Source: Mycolicibacterium sp. MU0050 (GTDB taxonomy: Bacteria; Actinomycetota; Actinomycetes; Mycobacteriales; Mycobacteriaceae). From it: a stretch of 64,000 bases of DNA. The notes beneath the pieces are model-generated. The model did no database searches. It was not told where the DNA came from and worked only from the letters and a program-made list of their open reading frames with translations. Both the position numbers and the translations under genes were made by a program. Of this stretch, positions 28,866 to 37,419 are shown piece after piece (positions within the stretch are counted from its first letter, which is position 1; each line of letters begins with the position of its first letter). The stretch covers positions 5,084,001 through 5,148,000 of the forward strand of contig NZ_OY726395.1 of assembly GCF_963378085.1 (NCBI RefSeq), written 5' to 3'.

Positions 28866-30443
28866 TCACAACTCGCAGGAGACACCTTCCGGTGGCAACT
28901 CCAGGTCGATCAGGTAGTCGGCGGCAATCTCGTTGACGCACTGGTTGGTTCCGGCCATGACGATGGTGTGCCCTTCCCCATCCACGGTGAGCAAGGCACC
29001 GCCGAGCTGCTCCGCCAGCCGGATGCCGCCGGCATGCGGTGTGGTGGGATCGCCGGTGATCGACACCACCAGCGTGGGCGGCAGTCCCTCGATATCGGTT
29101 GCGTACGGGAACCCCAGCGTCGGCTCGGTCGGCCAGTGCTCGCACCCGTCGCGGGCGCCGGTCAGTGCGACTCCGGGGTCCATGAACGGTGCAGCCTCGA
29201 ATATGCTGGCGCGCAACCTGTTACCTTCTTCCAGGCTGAGCCGTTGCTCGTCCATGCAGTTGATCGCGTAAAGCGCCTCGGCGAAATTCGGCCAGCGGCC
29301 CTCGCCGTCGCGGAGCGAGAAGTCATAGTTGAGCTGGAGCAGTTCGTCGCCGCGGGCCTGCTGTAATTGCGTTATGCCGGTGATGATTCGGGGCCACGCC
29401 GCCTCGGTGTAGAGACCGGCGACAACGCCGCCGATCGCTTCGTCGAAGCCCAGCTCGGAATTCAGCGCCGGCACCGGCGTTTCGTGGAGCGGGCGCACGA
29501 TCTGGTGGAACACCTCGGTGGCCGTGGTCGGGTCCTCGCCCAGCGGGCAGTCGGCCTGCGAGGCACAGAAGGCGGCCATCTGCTCGAAGGACCGCTGGAA
29601 CCCGGCGTAGGCACCGACCCGGCGCTCGACGGTGCCCTGGGTCGGATCGATGGCGCCGTCGAGCAGCATCGCGCGCACGTGCTGCGGGAACTGTTCGGCG
29701 TAGACGGCGCCCAGCCGCGTTCCGTAGCTCTGGCCGAGGAACGTGAGCTGGTCATCGCCGAGGACGGCCCGCAGCACGTCGATGTCACGCGCCGCGTCGC
29801 GGGTGCCGACACTGGTCAGCACGTCGACGCCGCCCGAGCGCTCGGCACACTGGTCGAGGATGTCCTTCGTCTCCTCCTCCGTCCACTGCACGGCGGTGCC
29901 CTGCGTGCTCAAGACGATGTCGCCGCTATCGGCCACGGCATCGGTGAAACAGTCGATGGCAGGCTCCGAGCTGCCCACCCCGCGCGGGTCGAAACCGACC
30001 AGGTCAAAGGTCTCGGTCAACCGGGCGTCTTGGAGCGCCATCGCCGTCGCCGCGGTGGCGAACAGCCCGGAACCGCCGGGCCCGCCGGGGTTGATCAACA
30101 ACGAGCCGATGGGTTCGCCCCGGGCGGGAACCCGGGCGACGGCCAGGCGCGCGGTCTTGCCGTCCGGATCCCGGTAATCCAGCGGCACCTCCACGCGTCC
30201 ACACTCCATGGTGGGCGCCTGCGCGAATACGGCGCTCTCGATCGAGGTGTTGGCGTAGCTCTCGCAAGCCTCCCAGGTGATTTGTTGGGAGTGGAACCGT
30301 TGCAGGCCGGGAGAAGACGACACCGCTGAGGTGTCTGAAGTGCAGGCCGTCATGGCGATGCCCAAGGCGAGCACCGCGAGGCCCGCGACTGTGTGTGAGC
30401 CGCTGCGCTTCTGCCGCGCGGACGTGAAAAGGCGTGACAGCAT
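28866..30443 (-). CDS. Exported TAP-like alpha/beta hydrolase (tripeptidyl aminopeptidase type)
   Basis: 525 residues. N-terminal hydrophobic segment with a lipobox-like IAMTAC (Cys34). Alpha/beta hydrolase domain: oxyanion NPGGPGGSG, nucleophile GQSYGT with Ser239, and the C-terminal TAP-like domain with SITGDPTTP and GEGHTI, giving Asp and His of the triad. Four extra Cys are spread through the middle (CFTD, CASQADC, CMDE, CEHW), suggesting extracytoplasmic disulfides. Homologues in mycobacteria include the envelope peptidase/esterase Hip1 (Rv2224c). It is probably anchored outside the membrane. Confidence 0.86.
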   Translation of the reverse strand: MLSRLFTSARQKRSGSHTVAGLAVLALGIAMTACTSDTSAVSSSPGLQRFHSQQITWEACESYANTSIESAVFAQAPTMECGRVEVPLDYRDPDGKTARLAVARVPARGEPIGSLLINPGGPGGSGLFATAATAMALQDARLTETFDLVGFDPRGVGSSEPAIDCFTDAVADSGDIVLSTQGTAVQWTEEETKDILDQCAERSGGVDVLTSVGTRDAARDIDVLRAVLGDDQLTFLGQSYGTRLGAVYAEQFPQHVRAMLLDGAIDPTQGTVERRVGAYAGFQRSFEQMAAFCASQADCPLGEDPTTATEVFHQIVRPLHETPVPALNSELGFDEAIGGVVAGLYTEAAWPRIITGITQLQQARGDELLQLNYDFSLRDGEGRWPNFAEALYAINCMDEQRLSLEEGNRLRASIFEAAPFMDPGVALTGARDGCEHWPTEPTLGFPYATDIEGLPPTLVVSITGDPTTPHAGGIRLAEQLGGALLTVDGEGHTIVMAGTNQCVNEIAADYLIDLELPPEGVSCEL

Positions 30444-30479
30444 TGGATAGTCCGTTCGGTGGTCGTGGATTTCGCAGAA

Positions 30480-31223
30480 TCAGAACTGGCTGCCGCCGCC
30501 GTCGACGTAGAGTTCTGAGCCGGTTATGAAGGTGCTGCCGTCGGAGGCCAAGAACGCGACCACGCTACCGACCTCCTCGGGCCGGGCGAGGCGCTTCATC
30601 GGCATCGCGGCGGTCAACGCTGCGAGGCCGTCGTCGGCGCCGGCGAAGAGTCGCTTCAATCCCGGTGTCTCCGTGAGTCCGGGAGCGACGACATTGACGC
30701 GGATCTTTCGGTCGACCAGTTCCGCGGCCCAGCTGCGGGCCAGGGACCGGATGGCGGTCTTGGAAGCGGCGTAGACGCTCGTGCCGGGATTCGCCTTCAC
30801 GTCACCGCTGGAGCCGCACAGGATGACCGACGCGCCCTCGTTCAACAGCGGAAGGGCAGCCTGCACGGTGAAGATGATGCCGCCGACGTTGGTGTTGAAC
30901 GTGGTGGTGAAGTGCTCCCGGGTGATCTCCCCCAGCGGCGCGACCTCGGCGATACCCGCGTTGGCGAACACGATGTCGAGCCCCCGTCCCGTGGCCTCGA
31001 TGATGGACGTCACGCGGTCGAGATCGGACTGCTGTGTCACGTCGGCGCGAATGTAGCCCGCCTGTTCGGCGCCGATGCCGGCGACAGCCTCTTCGAGGGC
31101 ATCTTCGCTGCGCCCCACCAGGAAAACGTAGGCGCCGTCCTGTGCGAGCGCGCGTGCCCCGGCCAGACCGATTCCGGAAGTTGCGCCGGTGACGAGTGCA
31201 GTCTTACCTGCCAGAAACGGCAT
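30480..31223 (-). CDS. SDR-family oxidoreductase of the TetR regulon
   Basis: 247 residues. Cofactor motif TGATSGIG near residue 12, NAG at about 87, catalytic Tyr151/Lys155 in VYAASK, and the C-terminal TGSELYVDGGG. ATG 31223 has GGAGGTTTGC just upstream. It is divergent from the TetR gene at 31356; the shared gap holds operator copy 1 of a 44-bp sequence also found upstream of the Rieske-fusion operon. It therefore probably belongs to the same catabolic system. Confidence 0.92.
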   Translation of the reverse strand: MPFLAGKTALVTGATSGIGLAGARALAQDGAYVFLVGRSEDALEEAVAGIGAEQAGYIRADVTQQSDLDRVTSIIEATGRGLDIVFANAGIAEVAPLGEITREHFTTTFNTNVGGIIFTVQAALPLLNEGASVILCGSSGDVKANPGTSVYAASKTAIRSLARSWAAELVDRKIRVNVVAPGLTETPGLKRLFAGADDGLAALTAAMPMKRLARPEEVGSVVAFLASDGSTFITGSELYVDGGGSQF

Positions 31224-31279
31224 GCAAACCTCCATATTCGGACCGCTCGATTGCGTTCGTGCGGGGACGACACTGACGG

Positions 31280-31323
31280 TACGGACCGACTCGTCTCGTG
31301 TCAATACGGACCGTCTCGTGTTG
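31280..31323. promoter_or_regulatory. Two-box operator, copy 1 (SDR/TetR divergent region)
   Basis: Two boxes of form CGGACCGnnnCG at 31282-31293 and 31307-31318, with 25 bp between starts. A 44-bp stretch matches the region 36751-36794 closely. Box 2 lies just before the TAGTGT -10 box of the TetR gene (31344-31349), consistent with autoregulation. This is a sequence-level inference. Confidence 0.75.
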
Positions 31324-31355
31324 TTTCGGGCGTTGTCCCTCGCTAGTGTGCTGCC

Positions 31356-31934
31356 ATGTCCGCGAACCCACCCGATCCCGCCCGCCGCAACGAGCAGTCG
31401 CGGCAAGCCATCCTGGACGCGTCCATCGCCCTGATCAGCGAGCTCGGCTACGACAACGTCTCGATCGAGGCGATCGCCAGGCGGGCGGGCTGCGGCAAGC
31501 AGACCATCTACCGATGGTGGCCGTCGAAGGGTGCGGTGGTACTCGAAGCTGCCACCCGGTCCCTGAATCCCGTCGTCGTGTTCCCCGACACCGGTGACAT
31601 CGTCGCTGATCTGCGGACCCAGTTGCTCGGCATCTTGGAGTTGGTCACCACCACGGGATTCGGAGCCGCATATCGGGGTGTGATCGCCGCCGGCCAATCT
31701 GACCCCGACCTGTTGGACGCCGTTTACGAGCAGGTGATCGAACCCAACATCAAGGGGTTCAGCGCGCGGGCTGCCTTGGCTCAGGAACGCGGCGAAATCC
31801 GCACCGACGCCGACGTGTCGACGCTGCGAGATGTGCTCTACGGGGTCATCGAGTACCGGATGTTTCACGCGATGCCGCTCGAACCCGAACACATGGATGC
31901 GCTTCTGAAACTCACGTTCGAGGGCGTCCGATGA
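31356..31934 (+). CDS. TetR-family regulator of the Rieske-fusion cluster
   Basis: 192 residues. HTH near residues 30-60 (VSIEAIARRAGCGKQTIYRWW) then a C-terminal domain of the TetR_C_33-like type. The mRNA seems leaderless: TAGTGT at 31344-31349 sits 7 bp from the ATG and no ribosome site is visible. It is divergent from the SDR, and its operator boxes occur both here and upstream of the four-gene operon ending at 32037. It likely senses a substrate or intermediate of that pathway. Confidence 0.9.
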   Translation: MSANPPDPARRNEQSRQAILDASIALISELGYDNVSIEAIARRAGCGKQTIYRWWPSKGAVVLEAATRSLNPVVVFPDTGDIVADLRTQLLGILELVTTTGFGAAYRGVIAAGQSDPDLLDAVYEQVIEPNIKGFSARAALAQERGEIRTDADVSTLRDVLYGVIEYRMFHAMPLEPEHMDALLKLTFEGVR

Positions 31935-32036
31935 GGGTGTTCGCGTCATGACCGCGAGGCCGACGAATGCCCTTGGAGCCCAGGGCTTCTGCCTGGCGAC
32001 GGCCGGCTAACACCTACAGGGCAAATCCAATCTGTC

Positions 32037-33995
32037 TCAGTTCGACCGCGGATCGGTGAGGACCTCGACCAGCGCCGGCCCCGCATGCGTGAGCGCCGCT
32101 GTGATGGCAGAACGCAGCTCAGCGGGACTGCTGACCTGAATCCCGTACGCGCCGCAATCCCGCGCGTACGCGGCGAAGTCCGGATTGTGCAGCGATGTCT
32201 GCCACACCTCGTACTCGGAACTGCGCTGCTCCTGACTGATTTTGCCGAGTTCACCGTTGTTGAGCAGGATGTGGGTGATGTTCATGTCGTACTTGACCGC
32301 TGTGGTGAAGTCGGCGAGGTACTGGCCGAAGCCGCCGTCGCCGGTGACGGCGATGATCGGCCGGTCGGGTGCCGCAGCCCACGCCCCCATCGCAGCGGGA
32401 AACCCGAAGCCGATCGAGCCGAGGTAGCCCGACATCAAAACCGATTGTTGGTCTTTGGTCTCGAAGTAGCGTCCGAACGAGTAGGCGTGGTTACCCACGT
32501 CCACGGTGAGTACGGCGTTGGCCGGAACGAGGCGGCTCAGTTCAGCGAAGGCGGTCGCCGCAGCGACCCGACCGTCGGGGTGCTTGGCGGCGCGACGGGC
32601 CTTCTCGGTGCGCCACACCGACCAGCGATCGGCGACCTCCGCGCGCTGATCGACCAGCGCCGGATGCGTGCGCAGACGTTGTAGCAGGGCTGAGGCCGTC
32701 ACCCCCACGTCACCGAGCACGGGTACCGCCACCGGGTTGAATCGGCCCAGCGCCAGCGGGTCTGTATCGACCTGGACGATGGGCTTGTACGGCGATATGC
32801 CGGTGTGGTTCGAGAATGACGCGCCGAACACCACCAGCAGGTCGGCCTTGTTCATCATCCAGGACGCGACCGGAGTGCCCGACCGGCCCAGTGCACCGCA
32901 TGCCAGCGGATGCTCATCGGAGAGTTGGCCTTTGGCTTTGAAGGTGGTCAGCACGGGGGCCTGCAGGCTCTCGGCGAATGCAACGATGGCCGCCATGTCG
33001 AATTTTGCGCCGGCTCCGACGATGATCACCGGGCGAGTCGCCGCGGCGATGCGGTCGAGTGCCTGCTGCAGCGCAGCCGCAGGCGGCGCGACGCGAAGGT
33101 CGGGCATCCGCCCCTCGGGCCCGGAGGATCGTTGCTTCGGGTCCTCGATGATCTGCACTTCGTCGGGCACCACCATGTGGGCGACCCCGCGCTCGAGGAT
33201 GGCGTGTTTGAGCGCCAGGGTCATCAACTCGGCATGGTCCGAGCCGGCGCGCACCATCTCCGAGTACACCGCGACATCGGCAAAGGCCGCCAACAGATCG
33301 ATATCTTGAAACGCCCCTTTGCCGGCCACCGCGGAATCGACGTTGCCGGACAGTGCCAGCACCGGGGCGCGGTCGGCCTTGGCGTCATACAGGCCGGTCA
33401 GCAGATTCGTCGAACCCGGTCCCGCGATTCCGAAGCACGCCGCGGGGCGGCCGGTGAGTTTCCCGTAAGCGGCGGCCGCAAACGCCGCGGCCCCTTCATG
33501 GCGGATACCGAAATACCGTAACTTTCCGTCGCTTTCGGCTCGGTGCATGGCCTCCGCGAGACCGAGGTTGGAGTGACCGACCATCCCGAAAACGGTGTCG
33601 ACACCCCAATTGGTCATCGTCTCGACCAAGACGTCACTGACGGTGCGGTGCACTGGCGCAGGGTGCGGGATGCCGACGTAGATTCCGTCGTCACGCACCT
33701 GCACCGGGTAGGTCGCGACGTCGAAGTCTGGTCCACCCGCGGCGTGGCCGGTGAACGGGTCGAAGTCGAAACCATGCCACGGACAACGAATCTTGGCATT
33801 CTCGAGGGTCCCCTGGCCCAACGGGCCGCCTTGGTGTGGGCAGCGATTGTCGATGGCGCCGTAGCGGCCGTCCAGCTTGGTCAACGCCACTGTCTTGAGC
33901 CCGACTGGGCACGCTGCCACCTGGCCCTCGTCAAGTTCACCCGGGTCGGCAGCTTTGTGCCAGTCGAGTTCTCGGCTGTTCTCGTCAATGCTCAC
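32037..33995 (-). CDS. Fusion of a Rieske [2Fe-2S] domain to a ThDP-dependent oxidase/decarboxylase-like enzyme
   Basis: 652 residues. Residues 1-115 form a Rieske domain with ligands Cys52/His54 (CPHQGGPLG) and Cys71/His74 (CPWHGFDFD). From about 120 onward comes a complete acetolactate-synthase/pyruvate-oxidase-like enzyme: catalytic Glu in RHEGAAAFAAAAYG, PGSTNLLTGLYDA, central FAD/structural domain, and the ThDP motif GDGGFGQYLAD near residue 550 with NNGELG. A Rieske domain fused to a ThDP enzyme is unusual; it suggests that electrons from substrate oxidation leave through the cluster. Its ATG overlaps the upstream Rieske-glutamate-synthase-like stop by 4 bp. Reaction unknown. Confidence 0.88.
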   Translation of the reverse strand: MSIDENSRELDWHKAADPGELDEGQVAACPVGLKTVALTKLDGRYGAIDNRCPHQGGPLGQGTLENAKIRCPWHGFDFDPFTGHAAGGPDFDVATYPVQVRDDGIYVGIPHPAPVHRTVSDVLVETMTNWGVDTVFGMVGHSNLGLAEAMHRAESDGKLRYFGIRHEGAAAFAAAAYGKLTGRPAACFGIAGPGSTNLLTGLYDAKADRAPVLALSGNVDSAVAGKGAFQDIDLLAAFADVAVYSEMVRAGSDHAELMTLALKHAILERGVAHMVVPDEVQIIEDPKQRSSGPEGRMPDLRVAPPAAALQQALDRIAAATRPVIIVGAGAKFDMAAIVAFAESLQAPVLTTFKAKGQLSDEHPLACGALGRSGTPVASWMMNKADLLVVFGASFSNHTGISPYKPIVQVDTDPLALGRFNPVAVPVLGDVGVTASALLQRLRTHPALVDQRAEVADRWSVWRTEKARRAAKHPDGRVAAATAFAELSRLVPANAVLTVDVGNHAYSFGRYFETKDQQSVLMSGYLGSIGFGFPAAMGAWAAAPDRPIIAVTGDGGFGQYLADFTTAVKYDMNITHILLNNGELGKISQEQRSSEYEVWQTSLHNPDFAAYARDCGAYGIQVSSPAELRSAITAALTHAGPALVEVLTDPRSN

Positions 33996-35623
33996 AGCGG
34001 TGTCACTCCTGCGTAGGGGACCCCGCTGAGGTAGGCGAAGTCACGGTCGAAGGTCGTTAGGTCGTCCAGGGTGAAATCGGCGAGGCGCCGGTGCCCGCAG
34101 GCCCGGGCGAGCACCGCCATCAGATCCACCGTCGATCGCAGGTACCGGTCCAACCGTTCGGCGGCCGACCGCACCGGCAGCCGAGCGCGCAGGCGCGGAT
34201 CCTGCGTCGCGATGCCGACCGGACAGGTATTGGTGTGACAGGCGCGCATACCGACGCAGCCGATGGCCTGAATCGCACTGTTGGCGATGCCGATCGCGTC
34301 GGCCCCCAGCGCCAGGGCTTTGACCATGTCCGCGGGGGTGCGGAGGCCGCCGGTGATGGCCAGCGTGATCCGGCTTTGACTGCGGTCCAGGTGCCGGCGG
34401 GCCCGGGCCAGCGCCGGAATCGTGGGCACCGAGATATTGTCACGGAATATCGTGGGCGCGGAGCCGGTTCCGCCGCCACGGCCGTCGAGGATGATGTAGT
34501 CGACTCCGATCTCGAGTGCGGCGTCGAGGTCGCGCTCGATGCTTTGGGCACTGAGCTTGTAGCCGACCGGGATTCCCCCCGAGACGTCGCGGACCTGCGC
34601 GGCGAAGTCTCTGTACTCCGCCAGCGAGGTCCAGTCCGGGAATCGCGCCGGAGAGATCGCCGCGGTGCCCGGAGCCAACCCCCGCACCTCGGCGATCTTT
34701 CCCACCACCTTGGTCCCCGGCAGATGTCCACCGGTACCCGTCTTGGCGCCCTGACCGCCCTTGAAATGGAACGCCTGCACTTTGCTCAGGTGTTCAAAGC
34801 TCCATCCGAAGCGGCCAGAGGCCAGTTCGTAGAAGTATCTCGAATTCGCCTGTTGCTCTTCGGGAAGCATGCCGCCCTCGCCGGAGCAGATTCCGGTCCC
34901 GGCGAGTTCCGCACCGACCGCAAGGGCCGTCTTGGCCTCCTCGGACAGCGCCCCGAAGCTCATGTCGCTGACAAAGATCGGAATATCCAGCGCCAGAGGG
35001 CGTGTCGCTTGCGGACCGATGACCGTCTTCGTGCACACCGGCTCTTCATCGAGCAGCGGCAGCCGGTGCAGTTGCGCGGTGACCAGCTGAATCGAATCCC
35101 ACGAAGGCAGCTCGGCGCGCGAAACGCCCATCGCCGCAGCGGGTCCGTGATGCCCGACCCGGCTCAGTCCGTGCGTGGCGAGCTCATGGATCTGGGTGTT
35201 GAACGGTTCTTCCACCGAGTCGGCCGGCTTGACCCATTTGCCTTGATAGCCGTCGTCGCCGTGAGATTGCGGATTGGCGCGCGCGAATTCGGCGATTGCG
35301 GATTCATCGACGTACACCTCCCCGTTCCGGACCCAGACCGGAAACGTCGCCAACGCCACCGACGGGTTGACCGGTGAGACCCCGGTGTCGACGTCGTACC
35401 GCCAGCCGTGCACGCCGCACACCATGAGGTTGCCGTCGACATGTCCATCCGCGAGCAGCACACCGCGATGCGCGCATCGGCCATGCAACGCCGAGACGTC
35501 CGCACCACGCCGGACGAGCACAAGGTCCACCCCCGCGGCGGCCACCGCGAACGGAGCGTTGTCCGGCAGGTCGGACAGGGCCGCCACCCGCATGCCGGTT
35601 CGCGATTCTGGCGCCACTGTCAT
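33992..35623 (-). CDS. Fusion of a Rieske [2Fe-2S] domain to a glutamate-synthase-like FMN domain
   Basis: 543 residues. Rieske ligands Cys50/His52 (CAHRGVLLADG) and Cys69/His72 (CGVHGWRYD). From about residue 115 a glutamate-synthase (GltB central and FMN) domain: FVSDMSFGALSEEAKTAL, GICSGEGGMLPEE, FHFKGGQGAKTGTGGHLPG, DGRGGGTGSAP, and the [3Fe-4S] motif CVGMRACHTNTCPVG. It lacks the glutaminase domain of GltB, so ammonia is not produced internally; it may be an amine-oxidising or amine-forming enzyme. AAGGAG precedes the ATG. It and the next gene overlap by 4 bp. Confidence 0.88.
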   Translation of the reverse strand: MTVAPESRTGMRVAALSDLPDNAPFAVAAAGVDLVLVRRGADVSALHGRCAHRGVLLADGHVDGNLMVCGVHGWRYDVDTGVSPVNPSVALATFPVWVRNGEVYVDESAIAEFARANPQSHGDDGYQGKWVKPADSVEEPFNTQIHELATHGLSRVGHHGPAAAMGVSRAELPSWDSIQLVTAQLHRLPLLDEEPVCTKTVIGPQATRPLALDIPIFVSDMSFGALSEEAKTALAVGAELAGTGICSGEGGMLPEEQQANSRYFYELASGRFGWSFEHLSKVQAFHFKGGQGAKTGTGGHLPGTKVVGKIAEVRGLAPGTAAISPARFPDWTSLAEYRDFAAQVRDVSGGIPVGYKLSAQSIERDLDAALEIGVDYIILDGRGGGTGSAPTIFRDNISVPTIPALARARRHLDRSQSRITLAITGGLRTPADMVKALALGADAIGIANSAIQAIGCVGMRACHTNTCPVGIATQDPRLRARLPVRSAAERLDRYLRSTVDLMAVLARACGHRRLADFTLDDLTTFDRDFAYLSGVPYAGVTPL

Positions 35624-35726
35624 TGTCTGCTCCTTGGGTTACTCGGGGTCAGGGGCGCCCAGCAGGTGCCCGCGGATCTCGGCATAGGCGTGTGCGAGCA
35701 CACTGACATCATGGGGCTCGGCCGAT

Positions 35727-36593
35727 TCAGCCGAGCACTCGGCTGAGGAAACCCCGAACATGGCCGGCAACGACGTCGAGGTGACTCTCCAGCAGGAAGT
35801 GCCCGCCGTCGATCAGGTGCACCTCCGCGTCTGAGGAGTCGCGGGCAAAGGCTTGCGCTCCCGCTGGGGCGAAGATTTCGTCGTTGCGGCCCCACACCGC
35901 GAGTACCGAAACCTCATGGGTGCGCAGGAATTCATGCAGCAGCGGGTAGAGCGCCCGGTTGTTGCGGTAGTCCCGGAACAAGGCCAACTGCACTTCGTCA
36001 TTGCCCTCTCGGGAGACTCGAGCGAAGTCGTGCTCCCAGGTGTCCGGGTTGACTGTGCTCGGGTCGGATACGCCGTGCACGTACTGCCAGCGGATGGCGT
36101 CGAGGCTCAGCGCGGCCCGGACGGCGGGTTCGGTCTCAGGGCCGGGATTCGCGCCATATGCCCAGATGCCTTCCCAGAATGATTCGACGAAACCGTCCTC
36201 GTAGCCGTTGCCGTTCTGTGTGACAACGGCGGTGATCCGTTCGGGATGGTCGAGCGCGAGCCGCCACCCTATGGGCGCGCCGTAGTCGTGGACATACAGG
36301 GCATAGCGCTGCAGGCCAAGGTGGTCGAGCAGTCCGGACGTGAGCCGGGCAAGGGCCTCGAAGGAGTAATCGAACTCTCCCACCCTTGGCGCATCGGAGC
36401 GGCCGAACCCGAGGTGGTCGGGTGCGATTACGTGGTAGTCGCCGGCCAGCAACGGGATGAGTTCACGGAACATGAACGAGCTGGTCGGGTAGCCGTGCAG
36501 CAGGACGATCGCGGGCGCATCCGCCGGCCCGGCTTCGCGATAGAAGATCTCGTAGCCGTCGACAGTGACGGTCCGATGATGAACGATGCTCAT
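35727..36593 (-). CDS. Alpha/beta hydrolase, haloalkane-dehalogenase/epoxide-hydrolase-like
   Basis: 288 residues. HGYPTSSFMF forms the oxyanion loop, and the nucleophile is an Asp (Asp103 in VHDYGAPIG) instead of Ser. Other acids come from GRNDEIFAPAG and the His from GGHFLLESH. An Asp nucleophile marks the dehalogenase/epoxide hydrolase branch. The ATG overlaps the stop of a 22-residue upstream ORF (ATGA). It is followed by the glutamate-synthase-like fusion after 103 bp on the same strand. Confidence 0.88.
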   Translation of the reverse strand: MSIVHHRTVTVDGYEIFYREAGPADAPAIVLLHGYPTSSFMFRELIPLLAGDYHVIAPDHLGFGRSDAPRVGEFDYSFEALARLTSGLLDHLGLQRYALYVHDYGAPIGWRLALDHPERITAVVTQNGNGYEDGFVESFWEGIWAYGANPGPETEPAVRAALSLDAIRWQYVHGVSDPSTVNPDTWEHDFARVSREGNDEVQLALFRDYRNNRALYPLLHEFLRTHEVSVLAVWGRNDEIFAPAGAQAFARDSSDAEVHLIDGGHFLLESHLDVVAGHVRGFLSRVLG

Positions 36594-36658
36594 TCGTATC
36601 GGCCGCGATCGCTTCGTGACACGACGGCGCCCAAAGGTCTGCCGATGATGTCGGGCAT
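36590..36658 (-). CDS. 22-residue small ORF coupled to the hydrolase
   Basis: ATG 36658, stop TGA overlapping the hydrolase ATG (ATGA). The peptide begins MPDIIGRPLGAVV and ends RSDRGRYE. A strong AAGGAGA lies 7 bp before the ATG (36666-36672), the best ribosome site in the operon, while the hydrolase has none of its own. This suggests translational coupling: the small ORF would deliver ribosomes to the hydrolase. Whether the peptide has its own function is unknown. It is too short to assign to a family. Confidence 0.55.
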   Translation of the reverse strand: MPDIIGRPLGAVVSRSDRGRYE

Positions 36659-36750
36659 CGGGGATTCTCCTTGCCAGCCGTATCGAGTATTCAGGGAACA
36701 AGCAGTCGAACTGAGAGACCGTGTGGTCCGAACCTGCTGATGCCCGAGAA

Positions 36751-36794
36751 TACGGACCGGCCCGTCTCGCGTCAAGACGGACCGGTCCGTCTTG
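36751..36794. promoter_or_regulatory. Two-box operator, copy 2 (upstream of the Rieske-fusion operon)
   Basis: Boxes CGGACCGGCCCG (36753-36764) and CGGACCGGTCCG (36778-36789), again 25 bp apart. The second lies inside a perfect 20-bp palindrome at 36774-36793. The 44-bp region aligns with 31280-31323 and is placed about 95 bp upstream of the small ORF. Most likely the TetR at 31356 binds both. Confidence 0.78.
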
Positions 36795-36875
36795 AACCTG
36801 CCGACTCACCCCAGGGTGCTTAGCTGCGCCCTAGGTTCACCGATCGCCCCCCGGCCTAGTTCGTGACCCCGGGTG

Positions 36876-37211
36876 TCACAGCGGTCCCGACTGCGCGACG
36901 AGCACGAGGCACACCACGGCGACGACCACCTGCACGATGCACAGCACCACCGGGACGGGCCAGGCGGGCCGGCCCCGCACCAACTGCACGACAATCAGCA
37001 GAAGATCGATGACCGGCAACGCCACCGCGGTCACCAACACGGTGTCCAGGGCGAGGTCCGCCCAGCGCGGGTCCCCGCAAGGCCGATAAGAACACGGGTC
37101 CAGCCCGGACCCCGACAACATCACGGCTCCGGCGCCGCCGACCGCCACGATGACGTGCACCACCAGCAGCGGAAACGCCACCGCAGCGTCGAGAGCGCGG
37201 CTCGAAGACAC
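36876..37211 (-). CDS. Small integral membrane protein, unknown family
   Basis: 111 residues with three clear membrane helices (near 9-31, 53-75 and 85-108), a short external loop with two Cys (CSYRPC) and few charged residues. GTG 37211 has GGGAGAAAG upstream; the frame is open further upstream but without ribosome site. No known family is recognised. It is placed between the TetR regulon and a divergent cutinase. Confidence 0.6.
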   Translation of the reverse strand: MSSSRALDAAVAFPLLVVHVIVAVGGAGAVMLSGSGLDPCSYRPCGDPRWADLALDTVLVTAVALPVIDLLLIVVQLVRGRPAWPVPVVLCIVQVVVAVVCLVLVAQSGPL

Positions 37212-37419
37212 AGAACTTTCTCCCGTCTGCTGGGCAGCACTGATGTGCGCTCGGATTCTGAGCCTAAAGCGCGCTGGGCCGTGAGGCGCGCACCAAATTC
37301 CGGCCACGCGTATGCGGCCGGAAATTTTTTGTTGCGAAGTCGCGTTGGACACCGATTGACCGCCCCGACGCACGACCAACGACCGCGCCGCCAGCGCCGC
37401 CCGAGAGGTATTGCCCGCC

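Noticed and set aside
31967..31986. Hairpin GCCCT...AGGGC after the TetR gene as a terminator
   Set aside because: Stem of only five bases and no T-run; too weak to list.
35639..35701. 20-codon ORF (GTG start) between the hydrolase and the glutamate-synthase-like gene
   Set aside because: It ends just before the AAGGAG of the next gene and its peptide looks coding-like, but it has no ribosome site and no recognisable similarity; unlike the ORF at 36590 it is not supported enough to annotate.
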